DNA from: Protopterus annectens
Taxonomy: Eukaryota > Chordata > Ceratodontiformes > Protopteridae
Direction: 5' to 3'
DNA length: 64,000 bases
NCBI RefSeq assembly: GCF_019279795.1
Contig: NC_056744.1
Location: forward strand, 1,503,599,092 to 1,503,663,091
Positions within the stretch are counted from its first letter, which is position 1; the number at the start of each line of letters is the position of its first letter. The position numbers were made by a program, and so were the translations under genes. The notes beneath the pieces were generated by a model. That model saw only the letters and a program-made list of their open reading frames with translations. It had not been told where the DNA came from and made no database searches. This document shows positions 1-12,175 of the stretch, in pieces.

Positions 1-596
1 AGGCATGAACAGTTTATAAACTACTAGGTACTATTAATTTGAGACACTGACAGAAAAAAATGAATGTGAATTAATATACATTTTCTAAAGTAAAATTGGT
101 CTATAAATCTAATTATTGTCATTATTAAGTTTAAAAAATTGCTAGTTTTAGGAGGGATTAAGAGGGACAGTTGAGAGGAATGTAAAGCATCAAACTCATA
201 GAAATGCAGACTACTTCTTCTTTGCAGAAGTGTAACCACGAAGAGAAAACAATGTCAGCACTGCCCATTTGCAGACTCTTATTGAGAAAGTATACAGAAA
301 TGGCATTTGAGGTTAATAGCTTCCTTACATCTGCAGCAGTGTTGTTGAACTGGCTCCTGGCACAAAATAATTCAATGCACTTCACATAAGCAACAAATAC
401 AAAAGCAGTTTCTTTGATAACTTGGGTGTTGGTGAATGCTGGTGTGTCACCCAAAATGTCGTGGTGTGTCACCTTTGACGTGCGTGTCATATGTTCGCCA
501 TCACTGCCTTATAGCTAAGGTACTCACAGACATCTTCAGTCTCATTAACCTTCTCAATGTCCCCCACTGCCTTTAAACAAGTTTATATCATACCCT
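1..596. other. AT-rich sequence, nothing recognised
   Basis: I see no convincing coding region, RNA gene or repeat here. Short open frames exist on both strands but show no family similarity I recognise. Confidence 0.5.
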
Positions 597-1440
597 TCTG
601 TGACAGTGTTGTATCTTGTTACAGACTCCATATTCAACAACATAAATGATTTCAGGAGGCCTTTACATTTGACAATAGCCTTTGAAATGGTAGATCACAA
701 CCTGCTTCTCTACAAACTCAGTAAAGTCAAGGTTGGTCCATCAGCCATAAGATGGATTGACAACTACCTCCAAAGCATAACTTTCCGGGTATACTCAGGA
801 AACCTCCTCTTCAATCCTGGTACCTAAATAACATTGGCATCCCCAAAAGATCTGTACTTGGTCCCCTTTCCCCACTGTTTATTAATGATTATCCTCTGAA
901 TTGTCCCAAATTGTTAATGCACACTGATGATATCAAATCTAGTAAAGGTACCAACATTCTACAGCAAAAACTGCAAAGAAGCTTTACAAAATTATGCAGT
1001 TGGATAGACAATTATAAGCTCCTAATCATTCCTAAATGATTTTGGCGACCCCAAAAAACTACCTAAGACTAGAAGTATTACAATTTGGACACAGCAAACA
1101 ACACTCTACCCTCAAAACTGAGCAGAAATACCTGTGTATATCTTTAGATGCTACATTATTTTATGTAAGAAATATACAGAAAATGTTATCAACAAAAATT
1201 ACAACTGCTTACGAAATCTGTATATTTATGTTAGTAGCTGACTCATGTACTCATCACTGTCAGCTAGGTTCAGCTGGCTTTCTCTCACTCAAAGATCAAC
1301 TTTTCTCCTATGTTCACAAATCACCATTGTGTTAAATATGGGACATTGTCCCCCTCTGAAGACAAAACTTCATCTTAAGCAAGAAAACTGTGCACTGAGA
1401 CATTCAGGAGGAAACCTTAATACTGATTAGACCCTATATT
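597..1440 (+). pseudogene. LINE reverse transcriptase remnant (L2/Rex-like)
   Basis: The first open stretch reads VDHNLLLYKLSKV followed by RWIDNYLQS, which matches the region after the first catalytic aspartate of L2/Rex-type LINE reverse transcriptases (usually FDTVDHxLLLxKL). After a stop near 825 the similarity continues in another frame with LFINDYPLNCPKLL and then HTDD, the expected place of the YADD catalytic box. The family copies RNA into DNA at the target site. This copy has several stops and frame changes and lacks both ends, so it is an old dead fragment. The clade is inferred from the motif style and could be Rex1 rather than L2. Confidence 0.6.
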
Positions 1441-2460
1441 CAAACCTTCACAGCTGAAAGAGCTTTCTCTAACACAGACCAGCAGTATGGAATTGCCACT
1501 TAGTGAGATGAGGCAGCAGAATGCACTAGAGTCATTTGAATCTAAATTAAACAAACACATTTTTACAGATTCTCAGCACTTTTGCTTTCAGGGTAATAGC
1601 TAATTTTATACATAATGTATAAGTCAATCTTAGTCTAGCTTAATAATTGTAAAATTCAAACTTTTAGTAAGTTTGTTTTAAATATGCTTGAAAATGTGTA
1701 TTTATGTAAGTTGTCTGCATGCCTTTTAAGGGTCTGTCAACCAGTCCATTTACTCTGTTACCAAAGCGTAAACACATAAATAAATAATTTCCTTCTTCCA
1801 GTCAACAGTTAATGCGAGTCATTGCTAATGTGGCAATCTACCTATACTTTAGAAATGTTGTTTAGAGTGTTAAAGTATTGCATATTTTCAAAGTGAGTAA
1901 GTTACAACGGATAATATCTAAATTCAGCAGTATCGTACCTGCACACTGTTGCTATAATTTGTTTCCTTCTACTAGCACCCTGGGTGATGATCTTACTAAT
2001 TTTCACTCATCTAATAATGGCAGTATTGTCTAAAATATTAAAGTAGTACACAATATCATAAAACCTTACAAACATATGCTAATATTTCTATTCTCATGTA
2101 TCACATGTACATGACATAGGTGTTATTTTCTGCAGTGACCTTCTACACATTGCCCTTTCAGTAACATTTAATCCAGTTTGTTATGGAAATACTACTATTT
2201 TCATAACAGTACTTAGAAACTAGTAATATAGCTCATAAAATAATTGTATAACTTGCTGAATATCTACTTTATTATTGGAATCTGAAAGTAAAATAGCAAC
2301 AACAATAATAATCATACTCTGACTAAAAGTGCACATCCCTACTGTGTAAGGCGATTGCACTGAAAAACAAAGGGAATAATGCAACTCCTGATTTAAGAAC
2401 AGCTTCCTAGCATGAATATATAAGGAGTTCACTACTGTACATCAGTTAGGTAGCTGGAGT

Positions 2461-2462
<2 letters not shown>
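1441..2462. other. AT-rich sequence, nothing recognised
   Basis: No coding similarity, repeat array or RNA gene was recognised. It may include the 3' UTR of the preceding LINE remnant, but no clear tail is visible. Confidence 0.4.
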
Positions 2463-2524
<62 letters not shown>

Positions 2525-2552
2525 CATATACATATATACACACACAGAGAGA
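2463..2552. repeat. (TA)n microsatellite
   Basis: About 58 bases of uninterrupted TA dinucleotides pass into a mixed TA/CA tract with a short GA run. Other TA tracts occur near 34.45 and 35.9 kb. Confidence 0.95.
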
Positions 2553-3774
2553 CGCACACATATGAATGAGCAGTGTATTATGAATATTGTTGCCAATGCA
2601 ATTCATAGAAAGCTGCATTGCATATCAGGGCTATCTGCAGAAGTCTGATTGCATCACAACTACAGAGGTACACTAGCAAAAGGGAGTCCATTATGCTGCC
2701 ATAGAATCAAAGCCTTGGATCCTCAGTTACCCCTGCAGAATGCACACAGGTGTATGAGGCACAGAAATTACATGGGTTACAGAAGTTTCTGTCACATCAG
2801 TGATGCAGAACTGCCACTGCTACCATACTAGATTAGCATTTCTGCTTCCCCATAGTTTTATTACAATGTATAAACACAGACACACAACACACATAAATAT
2901 AATCAAGTTCACCAACCACATTCATATAAAGTTAATGAGGTAACAAGTTCAAGGTTTTCTTCTTGGAACATCTACAACTGAGTGCTGCGTAAGTGTGCTT
3001 GACTTTTACTTTTGATTTGGCCGAAATAGTAACACTTTATTTCATTTGTGAGGCCTAGTGTATTTTAACTGATATCTGAATTATGTGAGGAACAAGTCAC
3101 AGCACTGTAGCAAGGATGGGGCAAAGGGGGTAACTACTCCACATTCAAGCTGTTGGGAAGGATGATCTGAAGAGGTGCTGATCCTACCCTGAAAGCTGTA
3201 GAGCAGTATTATAATCATTTAAGCAGAGGAGGTTGCTTAAATGACATTCTGTGTATGGGATTGCATCTCGGAACTATTGTAGCTTTTTTTTTTTTTTTTG
3301 CTATAGACTCACAGAAGGGGGTTATAAAGGTGTTACAGAGAGCAATTTATTTGATTCTGTTTACTGGGGTAGAGCACTGATCAAATCTGAACATTTTCAG
3401 GCTCACTTGGGGTTACAAAAGTAAGATTAGAGGTATAACTAAATTTTACTATACAGCAATATAACATAACATAGATGTAAAAAATATACACATATTTACA
3501 AAAAGGTTAAAAAGTAGGATCAGGAGTGTACAGTGCTTAATACAGGTGTAATAGGAGAGGTAAATGTGGTCCAATCAAATGAATAGACCTAATATATACA
3601 AGTGTAGGGGGAAATTGCTGTAGTGAAGAGAGCAGATCTTGTAGAGTATTAACAGCTACAATAGTGAAGCTAATAACGAGAAGTGGGTATTGCGTATATA
3701 ATAGGGACTGGGTAGGACCAATGGGGAAACAGTGGGTATGAGTTTATAAGCTGAAGACGAATGAGGTTTAAGCG
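2553..3774. other. No gene recognised; contains a T-tract
   Basis: No coding similarity was seen. A T homopolymer of about 17 bases lies near 3283-3299. The remainder is AT-rich unique-looking sequence. Confidence 0.4.
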
Positions 3775-4180
3775 AAGGCAGGACTTAAATGAGCTATGTA
3801 ATGTTTGACTGAAAATGATTGGGTAGATTCTAAGTGATGTATAATGTTTGCATCTGGGAGAGTGTCAGTATGGTTTGTGATGTAAAATGCTTACATCTAG
3901 GAATGTGTCGGTGTGGTTCATTTTCATTTATATAAATGTATGATTGCTTATGTTGTAAGTGATGGTTTAATAAAGATGTTTCTTGTTTAAAAAGAAAGGG
4001 CAGGAACTGAATAATTTATGTAATGTTGCTTAGGTTATGTGATATATAGCAATATATGTAAAGTATAATGTCTGCTAATGTTAATTTAATGCAGTTTGAT
4101 TACTTTTGTATAAATGTAAATTTACCTATGTCACAAGTGATAACTTCATAAAGGTATTTAAAAAAGAAAGGAAAATTTAG
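3775..4180. repeat. Two-copy diverged tandem duplication
   Basis: Two units of about 220 and 180 bases follow each other. Both open with a GGCAGGA-like start and a TATGTAATG run, and both end with an ATAAAG element followed by an A-rich run and GAAAG. Inside the first unit a roughly 43-base segment beginning GTGATGTA is itself duplicated (3835-3877 and 3878-3919). The A-rich ends resemble retroposon 3' ends, but no head is visible, so the origin is unclear. Confidence 0.6.
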
Positions 4181-4199
4181 GAGATTAAGCAGCCAATAG

Positions 4200-5450
4200 A
4201 GCAACCAAGGGACTTAGGCGACATGGCCTTCGTTTATGTGCATGTATGTTGTTCATTTCAGTATTATTTAAACTGATGTCTGAACTGTTTGTAGTCCCTG
4301 ATTGCAGTAAAATCATGTCTGAATGACTTTGTAGGAACAAGAACAGAGAAGCTGTAGTCTGTGGAATGAAGTTTAGTTGATGGAGTTGTGAGAGTAGGAC
4401 TATTACAGGATTGGCTTCTTATGCTGTTGTGTGGGTTGGATGTAATTAGTCTCATAGTTAAGGGAATGGTGTACCTTGGCACAGGAGTTTGAAGAGAAGG
4501 GAGTGAAGAAGAAGGTTGACTCTGTTGAAGTAATGTTCAGGGAGTTGAGGATGAAATGGTAAATTTTTTAGAAAGAAATTATAAGGTGGTAGTGTTTTTG
4601 TAAGGAAGTGGTGAATAGGGGAGGGCCATATTCTAATTGTGCAAACAAGACACCTTTCCCTAAGGCTGCTGTAGCAGGTAGTGAGAGGAAATTAGATATG
4701 TTTTGGTCCCAGAATAGAAGTAGTTGATTTTGGATCTGACTTTCTGAATTTGGTCTTGAAAGTAGTGGGATTAGTCAAAAATATTCCCAGGTATCTAAAT
4801 AATGTGGTGGGTTCATTTAGGTTGTTCATATAGGTTAATGGGTATTTGTCAACGCTCATTATCTAGATCTTTCATATAGAGAGGATAGGTAGCTTTAGTG
4901 ACCCTTTTCTTTGTGCCAAACAGCACTGACTTGTCTTTTTCTTTTCATTTTTTTTCTGTGGGGGGGGGGGGGTTGAAGGGTAGTTTTTCAGAACAAAGCC
5001 AGTAGTTAAGTCAGCCTGAAGATGACATTGGCTAATGTTTTGAGAAAGGCTGGATCTATAGATAACTTTGTCATCAGCATAAAGTATGAGTTATAGATGA
5101 GGTAGGTCAATTGGCAGTTTATTTATAAAAATGGAGAGTAGTATTGATCTAAGAATTGATTATTGAGGAACCCCTGAAAGAATGAATGCTAAGTTGGGTA
5201 ATGTAGGACCTGTTTTAACTGTGAAAAAGGTAATTTGGCCAGGAACTATTTGAACCATTGGTTTGGTTCAGAGCCTACACTAATATCTTACAAGTGAGAT
5301 AATGGGATGCATTGATTAACCATGTCAAAGGCCACAGTAAGTTCAGTGAGTACTGCCCAGTGATTTTACCTTTATCTGTGTTATAGAGGATGTCATCAGT
5401 GAGTGTCCAGATAGCAGTCATGGTACTCAGAACAGCATATTGGTGGCTCA
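4200..5450 (-). pseudogene. LINE reverse transcriptase remnant with YADD box
   Basis: Read on the minus strand, the segment around 5190-5040 gives an SGVPQ-like loop, then a degenerate SILxSILLSIFINKLP, then LYADDKVIYRSS. This is the order of the PQG loop and the catalytic YADD box in L2/Rex-type reverse transcriptases. Further downstream (4.8-4.6 kb) degenerate similarity continues with a tract ending LEYGPPLF, typical of the C-terminal part of such ORFs. Stops and frameshifts are frequent and the 5' part is absent. A G-run of about 12 lies near 4962. It is an ancient non-autonomous fragment. Confidence 0.6.
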
Positions 5451-5559
5451 AAGGTCTCAGTGTAAATGGAGAGCAATATTAGCAAGCTTTGTGCAAACTG
5501 GATAAGACAAATCTAGGGCAATAAGGCTACACAAAGGGTAAAAATTGAGATAGGCATTA

Positions 5560-7036
5560 ACTCCAACCCCTTAGCTCAGTGGGGCATATTCTGCATATTG
5601 TTCTAGCTGTGCAGTAAGCCCCCTTTCATAGGAGGGGTAACAGCAACATCTGTGGTTGAAGAATGTAACCAAGCTGACATCTGATCAACTGCAAGCCATG
5701 GAGAGGGCTGTTACTGCTAAGGACATAGCTATTACAAATCTAAAATGTCTGCCCATGATTAACAGGCAAGGGCTAACACAGCCTATTGGCATGGCATTAA
5801 AGTTCATGAGAAGTGATAAATGAATAAGGCCCTAATAACCAAGCATGTTTTCTAAACAGGGGCAGAATTCCTATAAACAGAAAACCTCCATCGCTCTCAG
5901 CCTTGAACCTCTTTGTTAAAACATGGGCAGTTGCTGGGTTTTATTCTTAACCCTTTATTGATTACTTCAATCTCAGTAATTCGTATGGAATTTGTGAGGA
6001 GGTATAGATATCAAGGCCACATCAAGATGCTAGTGAACTTTACCTGTCTTAGTAAAATTCACCAAAAATGCTAGACTGTCTTGATGTTTCACTTGAAAAG
6101 ACCTTTATTGCCTGCTATGGATCGGTATCAGCAAAGACTCTATTCTTAGAATACTTATTTGGCCCCAGTGCCAAGGTTACAAATTTCACATGTTCCCTTC
6201 CACATCTCTAAGCAGACCATGCATGAAAGCCTGCATGCAACATATTCATTTACCGCCACACTCAAACTGCTAAACCACTGATTTCATTCCCAGCGGACTA
6301 CACAGCCACCTGTGTGTTGTAATGTGGATCCAGTCTTGGCATTGCACCTTTTTTGTGGAATAGTGTTTAATATTCTTCAGAAATGTAATAGCAGCTCTAC
6401 ATATTGGTCAGGAATAATTAGCTAGATTCAGAGACTGAGGAATAATAAAATGAAGGAATACCTCCATAGGGAAGCAGTATTGCTATCCACTGGATGCTAT
6501 ACTGTAACACCAAAATCTAAGAACTTAACAGATCTTTCTTAGATGTTCAGTTAAGGAGTTCTAGAGCATCAAGTATAAAGTGTTGATCCAGAAAATAAAC
6601 TGTTTGGTGAAACCATAATCAGCAGTTTCCTTGCCCTTCTGAGGGAAGATGTCTACAATGTATATGGGTGTTACACAACAGATCCTACAGCAAGGTATCT
6701 CTGCATTTGTCTCCAGTGCATAAAAGAGGTAGCTAAAGGAAGCTGAGTGCTTTATTGAAGGGAGCAAGCTCTTCAGCATCAAATATGTGTGGCTCAAAAT
6801 ATACTGGATAACAAAAGGCAATAAAGTGATCTTTGCCAGAAGCCATCTTCTGTGGAACTATTATAATGCCCAGTTTGCTGGCTGGGCATACACAGGACTG
6901 TATGACCGAAGGGAAGACCTCCTCATATCAAAGAATAATCATGGGAATCCGAGAGTAATTTTTACTGGCTGGTTAGAGAAGCAAAGCCAAGATCCTATGT
7001 ATGGCCTCTTGAAAGGTGCAAAATTTATGGTCAGAT
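5560..7036 (+). pseudogene. Possible L1/Tx1-type LINE ORF2 remnant
   Basis: Near 5660 the translation LTSDQLQAMERAVTAKDIA resembles the segment preceding the reverse transcriptase fingers in L1/Tx1 ORF2 (LTxxQxxxLxxxITxxEI). Near 6840-6930 an open stretch reads LLWNYYNAQFAGWAYTGLYD, resembling the C-terminal block of L1/Tx1 ORF2 that follows a conserved LP. The intervening sequence is too decayed to read. The final 84-codon frame (6787-7038) is the longest piece and has an ATG, but I do not think it is an independent gene. The assignment rests on two short patterns and is uncertain. Confidence 0.35.
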
Positions 7037-7039
7037 AAG

Positions 7040-7460
7040 GTTTAAGTCAATGTCAGTGACTCAACAGGTGGCACACTCAACTTTGGTGATTAAATATCAG
7101 AATGCTGTGGGTTCTATTCCCACTCCAGGTGTTTTGATTAATTTTCAAATTGTTGGCACTGCAGTGGAGCGTTACGGAGTGCTGTTCTACACAGTGTACC
7201 TTTCTTCAGATGAGACATTAATTCAAGGTCCCATATGCGAGAGTTGGTGGTAGCTTTGGTGGATGTAAAAAATCCCATTGCACGTTCCTTGGCCAAATTT
7301 CCCTTAGTAGTACCAATACCGTCTTGAGCATCCCTGAAAAGAGGCCACTGGCCTAGCAGGACTATCATTGTTAATGAAAGATGGATGGTTTCAGTGACTG
7401 GTTTGGAGGCAGGGTTGCTGACTAGGTGACTCGCTGTAAACAATTCTGATCCATTAACAC
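7040..7460 (+). mobile_element. tRNA-derived SINE with conserved central domain
   Basis: The head (7050-7135) has a tRNA-like B box, GGGTTCTATTCCCACTCC, with a degenerate A box about 45 bases upstream. It is followed by CAGATGAGACATTAA, AAGGTCCCAT, GGATGTAAAAAATCCCAT and TTGGCCAAATTTCCC in order. This series matches the central conserved domain of widespread vertebrate SINE superfamilies (V-SINE/Deu-SINE type), as I remember it. Pol III transcription and LINE-dependent retroposition are family properties, not visible here. The 3' end is indistinct. Confidence 0.6.
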
Positions 7461-9060
7461 CTCAGTCTCACAGTGCTATTATTCAGGATATCTCATGTCC
7501 TGAAAAAGAGGGAGCTATGCATTATTGGTAATGCTTCTGAATGAGGAAGAAAATTTAAAAATGTACAAACATGCTGAAATACTACAAAATTTAATCAATA
7601 AAAATATATATTCTACCACCAAAAAACATAACCTTCCACCATTATCTACAGGAGATGCATCTACACAGGAATGACCAAGTAGGCTATATGTGTGAATAAT
7701 ATGCATAGGGAAAGCCTGCTTTTATGAGACTAGATGTGGAGTTATGTCAGTATCACAGCCCTTGACACTATTCTAGCTAATCAGACTCTGTTTTAAGTCT
7801 TACATCACTGATAAATCAGGAGCCCATTTGCCTTTAAAGACTGATGAGAAACAGACTCTTCCAAAGATAGTTTTGATGTAGATCCATAAATAAATATGAC
7901 ATCTACATCTATACTAGATTCTTAGCTCAAAATAGGCCTGGCTACATTTTGTACATGTGGCTTCCACTGTTTTGATTATGTGCATTCTGCCTATTTCTAT
8001 ATTTTGGTCCTGAAGCATTAACTTAAGCCAGGATTCTTGAATGACTTGCACATGTTTTGAGTACTTCATGCTTTGAATAGCTAACTTGTCAGCTATCTTC
8101 AAGCACTGATGTCTTACAAAGTCCCTGTCATATATGGCTATATACTTCAGTGATAGGAGTTGAAAGTTATGCTTCAACATTATATAACTTATCTGACACT
8201 ATTGGATACCTGGAGGTCTGTGTTGAAGCTACTCTGATGGATCACTGGTGATTATTCATGCATATAGGTTTTCACAATTATGGGTCTCATACATAAGTTA
8301 AGTCCCACAAGTACAAAATAAAGTGTGATTCTGGCAGCAGACCCTGAATCTTGAAATTGTGCTGCCATTACAGCACTTTCAGAGGGGGAGACTTAGCCAA
8401 AGAGAAATCTGGAAGTGCTTTTCTGTGGCCTCCTATCCCTCAACCCTGTTACAGTAAACCCTAAAAATCACTCTATTATACAGTGAGGTACCATTCTCTC
8501 ACTTATCCTTTCATACTATTACTCTTTTTGTTCCAGACTGCAGTTGGTGTCAACAGACTTTCAGCAGAAACCTGTGTGCATTTTATGCATATTTCTTCAC
8601 TGTTATCAAACCTTTAACTAACTGTATGTGTGCAAATGCCTTCAAAGCCAATTTGAGTCTGTTAAAAAAGATACAGCCAAGCCATCCACCTTACTGAATA
8701 AGGGAGTAAATGTTAATTAAATTGCTATTATTTCCAAAATAAAATTTACTACAGAAACTTGCCATCAAAAAAGCATTTCATTTAGGAAGAACCAGTTTAT
8801 TATATCACAACATACATCTTAACCCTCTTAAACTGCATACACTTCTCAAGCTGCAAAATAATGACTGCTTAGATTACCAAAACAAATGCTAAAACATGTT
8901 TTGGGGGGCTTCTAAAGCTAGTCAGCCTGTTTAGGATAACATCACAAAGGGATAAAGCTACTATAATAATATGGTTTACTATCGTTATTTCAAGATACAA
9001 AACATTTACCATTTGAAATAATGAAATGTTAAAATGAAACATTTCAAGCATACACTGTGT
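7461..9060. other. No gene recognised
   Basis: I find no domain similarity, RNA gene or clear repeat. Open frames on the minus strand at 7515-7706 and 7914-8180 have no recognisable features. Confidence 0.4.
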
Positions 9061-9430
9061 CGCCCCAAATGATCGACACATTTGAGTCGACGTTTTCACC
9101 AAAAATGTGACATGATAGCCGTATAGGAGCTAGTGTAAATCAAACTCCTTTACAACATATCACGTTTTTGCAGGTGGACAAGTCCCCCTGCACCCCCCAC
9201 ACCCCTTGCTACTAATTTATTCCAACACAGAGATCGCACTACAGTGGGGATATGGATGAATTTCCTATCCCCACTGTACTGCGATCTCGTACATATAGTC
9301 AAACACACTTATGTGAATTCACTACTGCGTTCGCATAAGTGTGTTTGACTATCCAACTCACTTTACATTTTACGAATAACATTCTGATTTTCGGCCGCAT
9401 AACTGCAAAAGAATGTCATTTGCGAAAATG
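9061..9430. mobile_element. Hairpin-rich non-autonomous DNA element (MITE-like)
   Basis: Two strong hairpins lie side by side. One (9230-9287) pairs AGATCGCACTACAGTGGGGA with its near-exact complement. The other (9297-9349) pairs AGTCAAACACACTTATG with its complement around a 12-base loop. The first hairpin, together with a preceding C-rich stretch containing CCCCCCACACCCC, recurs in the MITE at 24513-24780. This supports a shared mobile element family. Terminal inverted repeats and a target duplication were not identified, so the borders are estimates. Confidence 0.6.
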
Positions 9431-9546
9431 ATAGCAAACCTAATAATATACTTTATGCCAAAATCTTACTCTTTGTATTCTTGCCTTAGTAAAATTTATG
9501 ATAGACTATTTTCCAGTGATCTGACTGGGAATCTAAACTGTTTCTA

Positions 9547-9547
<1 letters not shown>

Positions 9548-9629
<82 letters not shown>

Positions 9630-9630
9630 T
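9548..9630. repeat. (TG)n(AG)n microsatellite
   Basis: More than 30 TG dinucleotides are followed directly by a short GA run. Confidence 0.97.
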
Positions 9631-10511
9631 GGAGAAGGCTGCACAGGATGCTTTAAGAGTTTGATAGGACTCATAAGCATATATGGATGGATAAAATTAC
9701 ATACCTGTATAGACTTGGTGCTAGTAAAATAATAAAATGAAGTGTCAGTCATTCTCAAAATACTGAAGGGGATGTCACTGCTGTAAGAATGAGGGTAAAA
9801 GGAAAGTCTTATTTATGATTATAAGTAGGTTTCAGAATATAACTCACTCTTACGAGTTTGAGAAAAGGATGTTATAAATTTCACCTCAAGAGTCGAATGA
9901 AGCAAGCTCAAGGGATGAATGTTTACTTATCTATTCTTGAAATGGATGTAACTGTTATTAGAGAAAAATGATCATAGTTGTTCATAGTATATATGGAGTT
10001 TCAACTGCTTTGGTGTACAACTGGTTACAGAGAAGAGTGTAAGAGTTCAAATGGTTTTACTGATAATGCCAAAAATGAAGTATATGTCCTACTAACCTAA
10101 CTCTTTAAACAACTGTCAAATGCTTTTTATCTGCCACACATATTTCTGTAGCAGCAGGAAGTGCATTACAGTATTAAAGGCTGGCAAACACTTCCAGTGC
10201 TATTCGTGATGGCTGCAGTAGGAGCCCTGATCATAGCAGCTTTTAAAGGTGCATGTCAAGGCTGGTTATGCTGCTTTATTATGCACCTTTAAAAGGTGTT
10301 CTCAGGTTTCATGGCAAGAGTACTGTATATCTGGCTTATCTTTCTGCCAAGTTAAAAGTGTAATTATTGTATTCCATGTATTATGACACAATTTAAACAA
10401 ACTTTTTGTTGCATATATTTAACACTGTCAACAATACAAATGCAGAAAATTGCAATTTTGAGCACTATTGCAACATCAAAAATCTATGCAATAAATACAG
10501 ACTAATATACT
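9631..10511. other. No gene; contains one 15-bp hairpin
   Basis: The only structure noticed is a perfect 15-base inverted repeat, CTTTTAAAGGTGCAT at 10240-10254 with its complement at 10281-10295. It could be a small MITE core or chance. Confidence 0.4.
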
Positions 10512-10648
10512 AGAGTAGATTTGGCATGATAGCCAAGATCTTCACCTCATAGACACAAGGTACAGGGTCTGATTCTGGGTTATTGGCTAGATTTAAAATG
10601 GCCCTTCCAAGCAGTTTCCCTAGTATTCACCTATGAACCTTCTTATTT
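10512..10648 (+). mobile_element. tRNA-derived SINE with CR1-like tail
   Basis: A tRNA-like head (A-box-like ATGATAGCCAAGATCTTCAC, B-box-like GGGTCTGATTCTG) is followed by a body reading GGCTAGATTTAAAATGGC and a CCTATGAACC end. The same arrangement occurs in the minus-strand SINE at 13252-13393. The tail resembles the 3' end of the CR1 copies in this window, which carry GGCTAGGCTTATAAATGCC and CTATGAA repeats. The family is inferred to be mobilised by that CR1. Confidence 0.6.
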
Positions 10649-10974
10649 ATTTGTCTCTGTTTACTGGGAAAGTCCAACTGGATAATACCCATTTTATTTT
10701 CAGCAGAGGCCCGGGAGAATAGGTCTGCGTGCTTACAATGCATTGTACTAAGTTCCAGTTAAACACAGAGTAGTTACATTTATACATTCTAAGATTTTAC
10801 AGAGGTAAAAGTTACTAAGAGAAATCCCACATGCAACTTAATGGATTATACAGGCAGCAGTTATATATAAAAGTTGTTTTGCCATTTCAGTGAGAGGTTA
10901 AGAACATTCTGTTTAAGGAGAACATTTGGAGAGTGTGGTATAAAGTCTTAACCTGGTGATGAACATGTGCAGGA
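10649..10974. other. No gene recognised
   Basis: Nothing recognisable was seen between the SINE tail and the start of the Harbinger-type element. Confidence 0.4.
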
Positions 10975-11225
10975 TCAGGATTGGTTAATATGTTCCCTGC
11001 GATTCAGTAAACTCCATGCAGGAATAGTGCTATTCGTGCATGGAGTGAACCATGTCTGTTTCCCCTTAACTTTAACAGCAGCATGCCTTGCATATTCATG
11101 AAGGCATGCTACTGCTAAGGCTAAATGGACATGAACACTACTGAGTGCAGGGGGTGTGTTTAAGTAGTGCATCCACATCTAACATAACCCCTGCACGTAG
11201 GAAGTACCATATAGCATTTTAAATG

Positions 11226-11600
11226 CATTTCAGTGTCCGCGGAAACTGAAATCAAATAAAATTAGTAAAACAGTGTCTGCGGACACTGAAATGGATAGGA
11301 GAGCAAGAAATCAATGCAGGGGGTGTGGACAGGTTCTGTCACACACACCCTGCATTGTCAAAGTGCTGTATGGCACTTTGCAAGTGCTTTCAGTGTCTGT
11401 GGACACTGAAAGCAACAATTCCAATAGGAAGCAATGCAGGGTGTGTGTGACAGGTACTGTCACACATCCCCTGCATTGTCAAAGTGCCATATGGCACTTT
11501 GCACAGGCTTTCGGTGTCTGTGGATACTGAAAGCATCTATCCTAATAGGAAGCAATGCAGGGTGTGTGTGACAGGTACTATCACCTCCCTCTGCATTGCA
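11226..11600. repeat. Palindromic minisatellite, ~120-bp unit
   Basis: About three to four units recur with a spacing near 120 bases. Each unit contains three separate hairpins: TTCAGTGTC/GACACTGAA around a 4-base loop; a longer stem built on CAATGCAGGG and its complement; and the perfect palindrome AAAGTGCCATATGGCACTTT (clearest at 11477-11500). It lies in the subterminal part of Harbinger copy 1, where copy 2 has no such expansion. Confidence 0.8.
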
Positions 11601-12099
11601 AAAGAGCTGTATAGCCATACCCCTCAACTGTATATGTTTTTGCAGAATGTCTAGATGCCTGTCTCACATATCTCTCAAACTCCTAGAGCAAGAAATCTGT
11701 ACAAAGCCATAAATAATGGGGGTCAAATGCCCAAAAATATGGACACATTTTAAATATTGCTCTTACAAACATGGAAAGTTGATAGAATAACAGATTTTGC
11801 ATTTGCACTGATTTCCTCAAAGGTATGAAGTCTAAAACCCAAATGCCTGTCACACTTCCTAAGTTTGTAAGAGCAATAATTAAAATCTGTCCCTTGGTGT
11901 CCCTTTACAATTTCCCTTACTGTGACTGAGAAAGAGTACAAATACATGTAAATAAAGTGTTTTTTTATCAAATATCTTTTTTTACCATTCTAAGATATCT
12001 TTAAGCATAGCTGAGTGGGTGTGTATGTTATGGGCCTCTGCTCAGAATTGCTTAAACGTCCCATAGGAGATAAATAAAAATATACAGTAAAAATCCTAA

Positions 12100-12175
12100 C
12101 ACTGAGATAGCGTAGTGGTTAGAATCTTGACTTTGCATGCAGGTGTTCACGGCTGAGTACCAAGACAAGTACTTT
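12100..12175 (+). repeat. tRNA-like sequence (SINE head or tRNA pseudogene)
   Basis: An A-box-like ATAGCGTAGTGGTTAGA is followed about 35 bases later by a degenerate B box, GGTGTTCACGGCTGAGTACC. A related and better preserved tRNA-like sequence occupies the same relative place in Harbinger copy 2 at 60640-60712, so it belongs to the element family rather than being an independent tRNA gene. Confidence 0.5.

Noticed and set aside
9486..9758. Open frame with a long Thr-His run
   Set aside because: It is the translation of the (TG)n microsatellite, not a gene.
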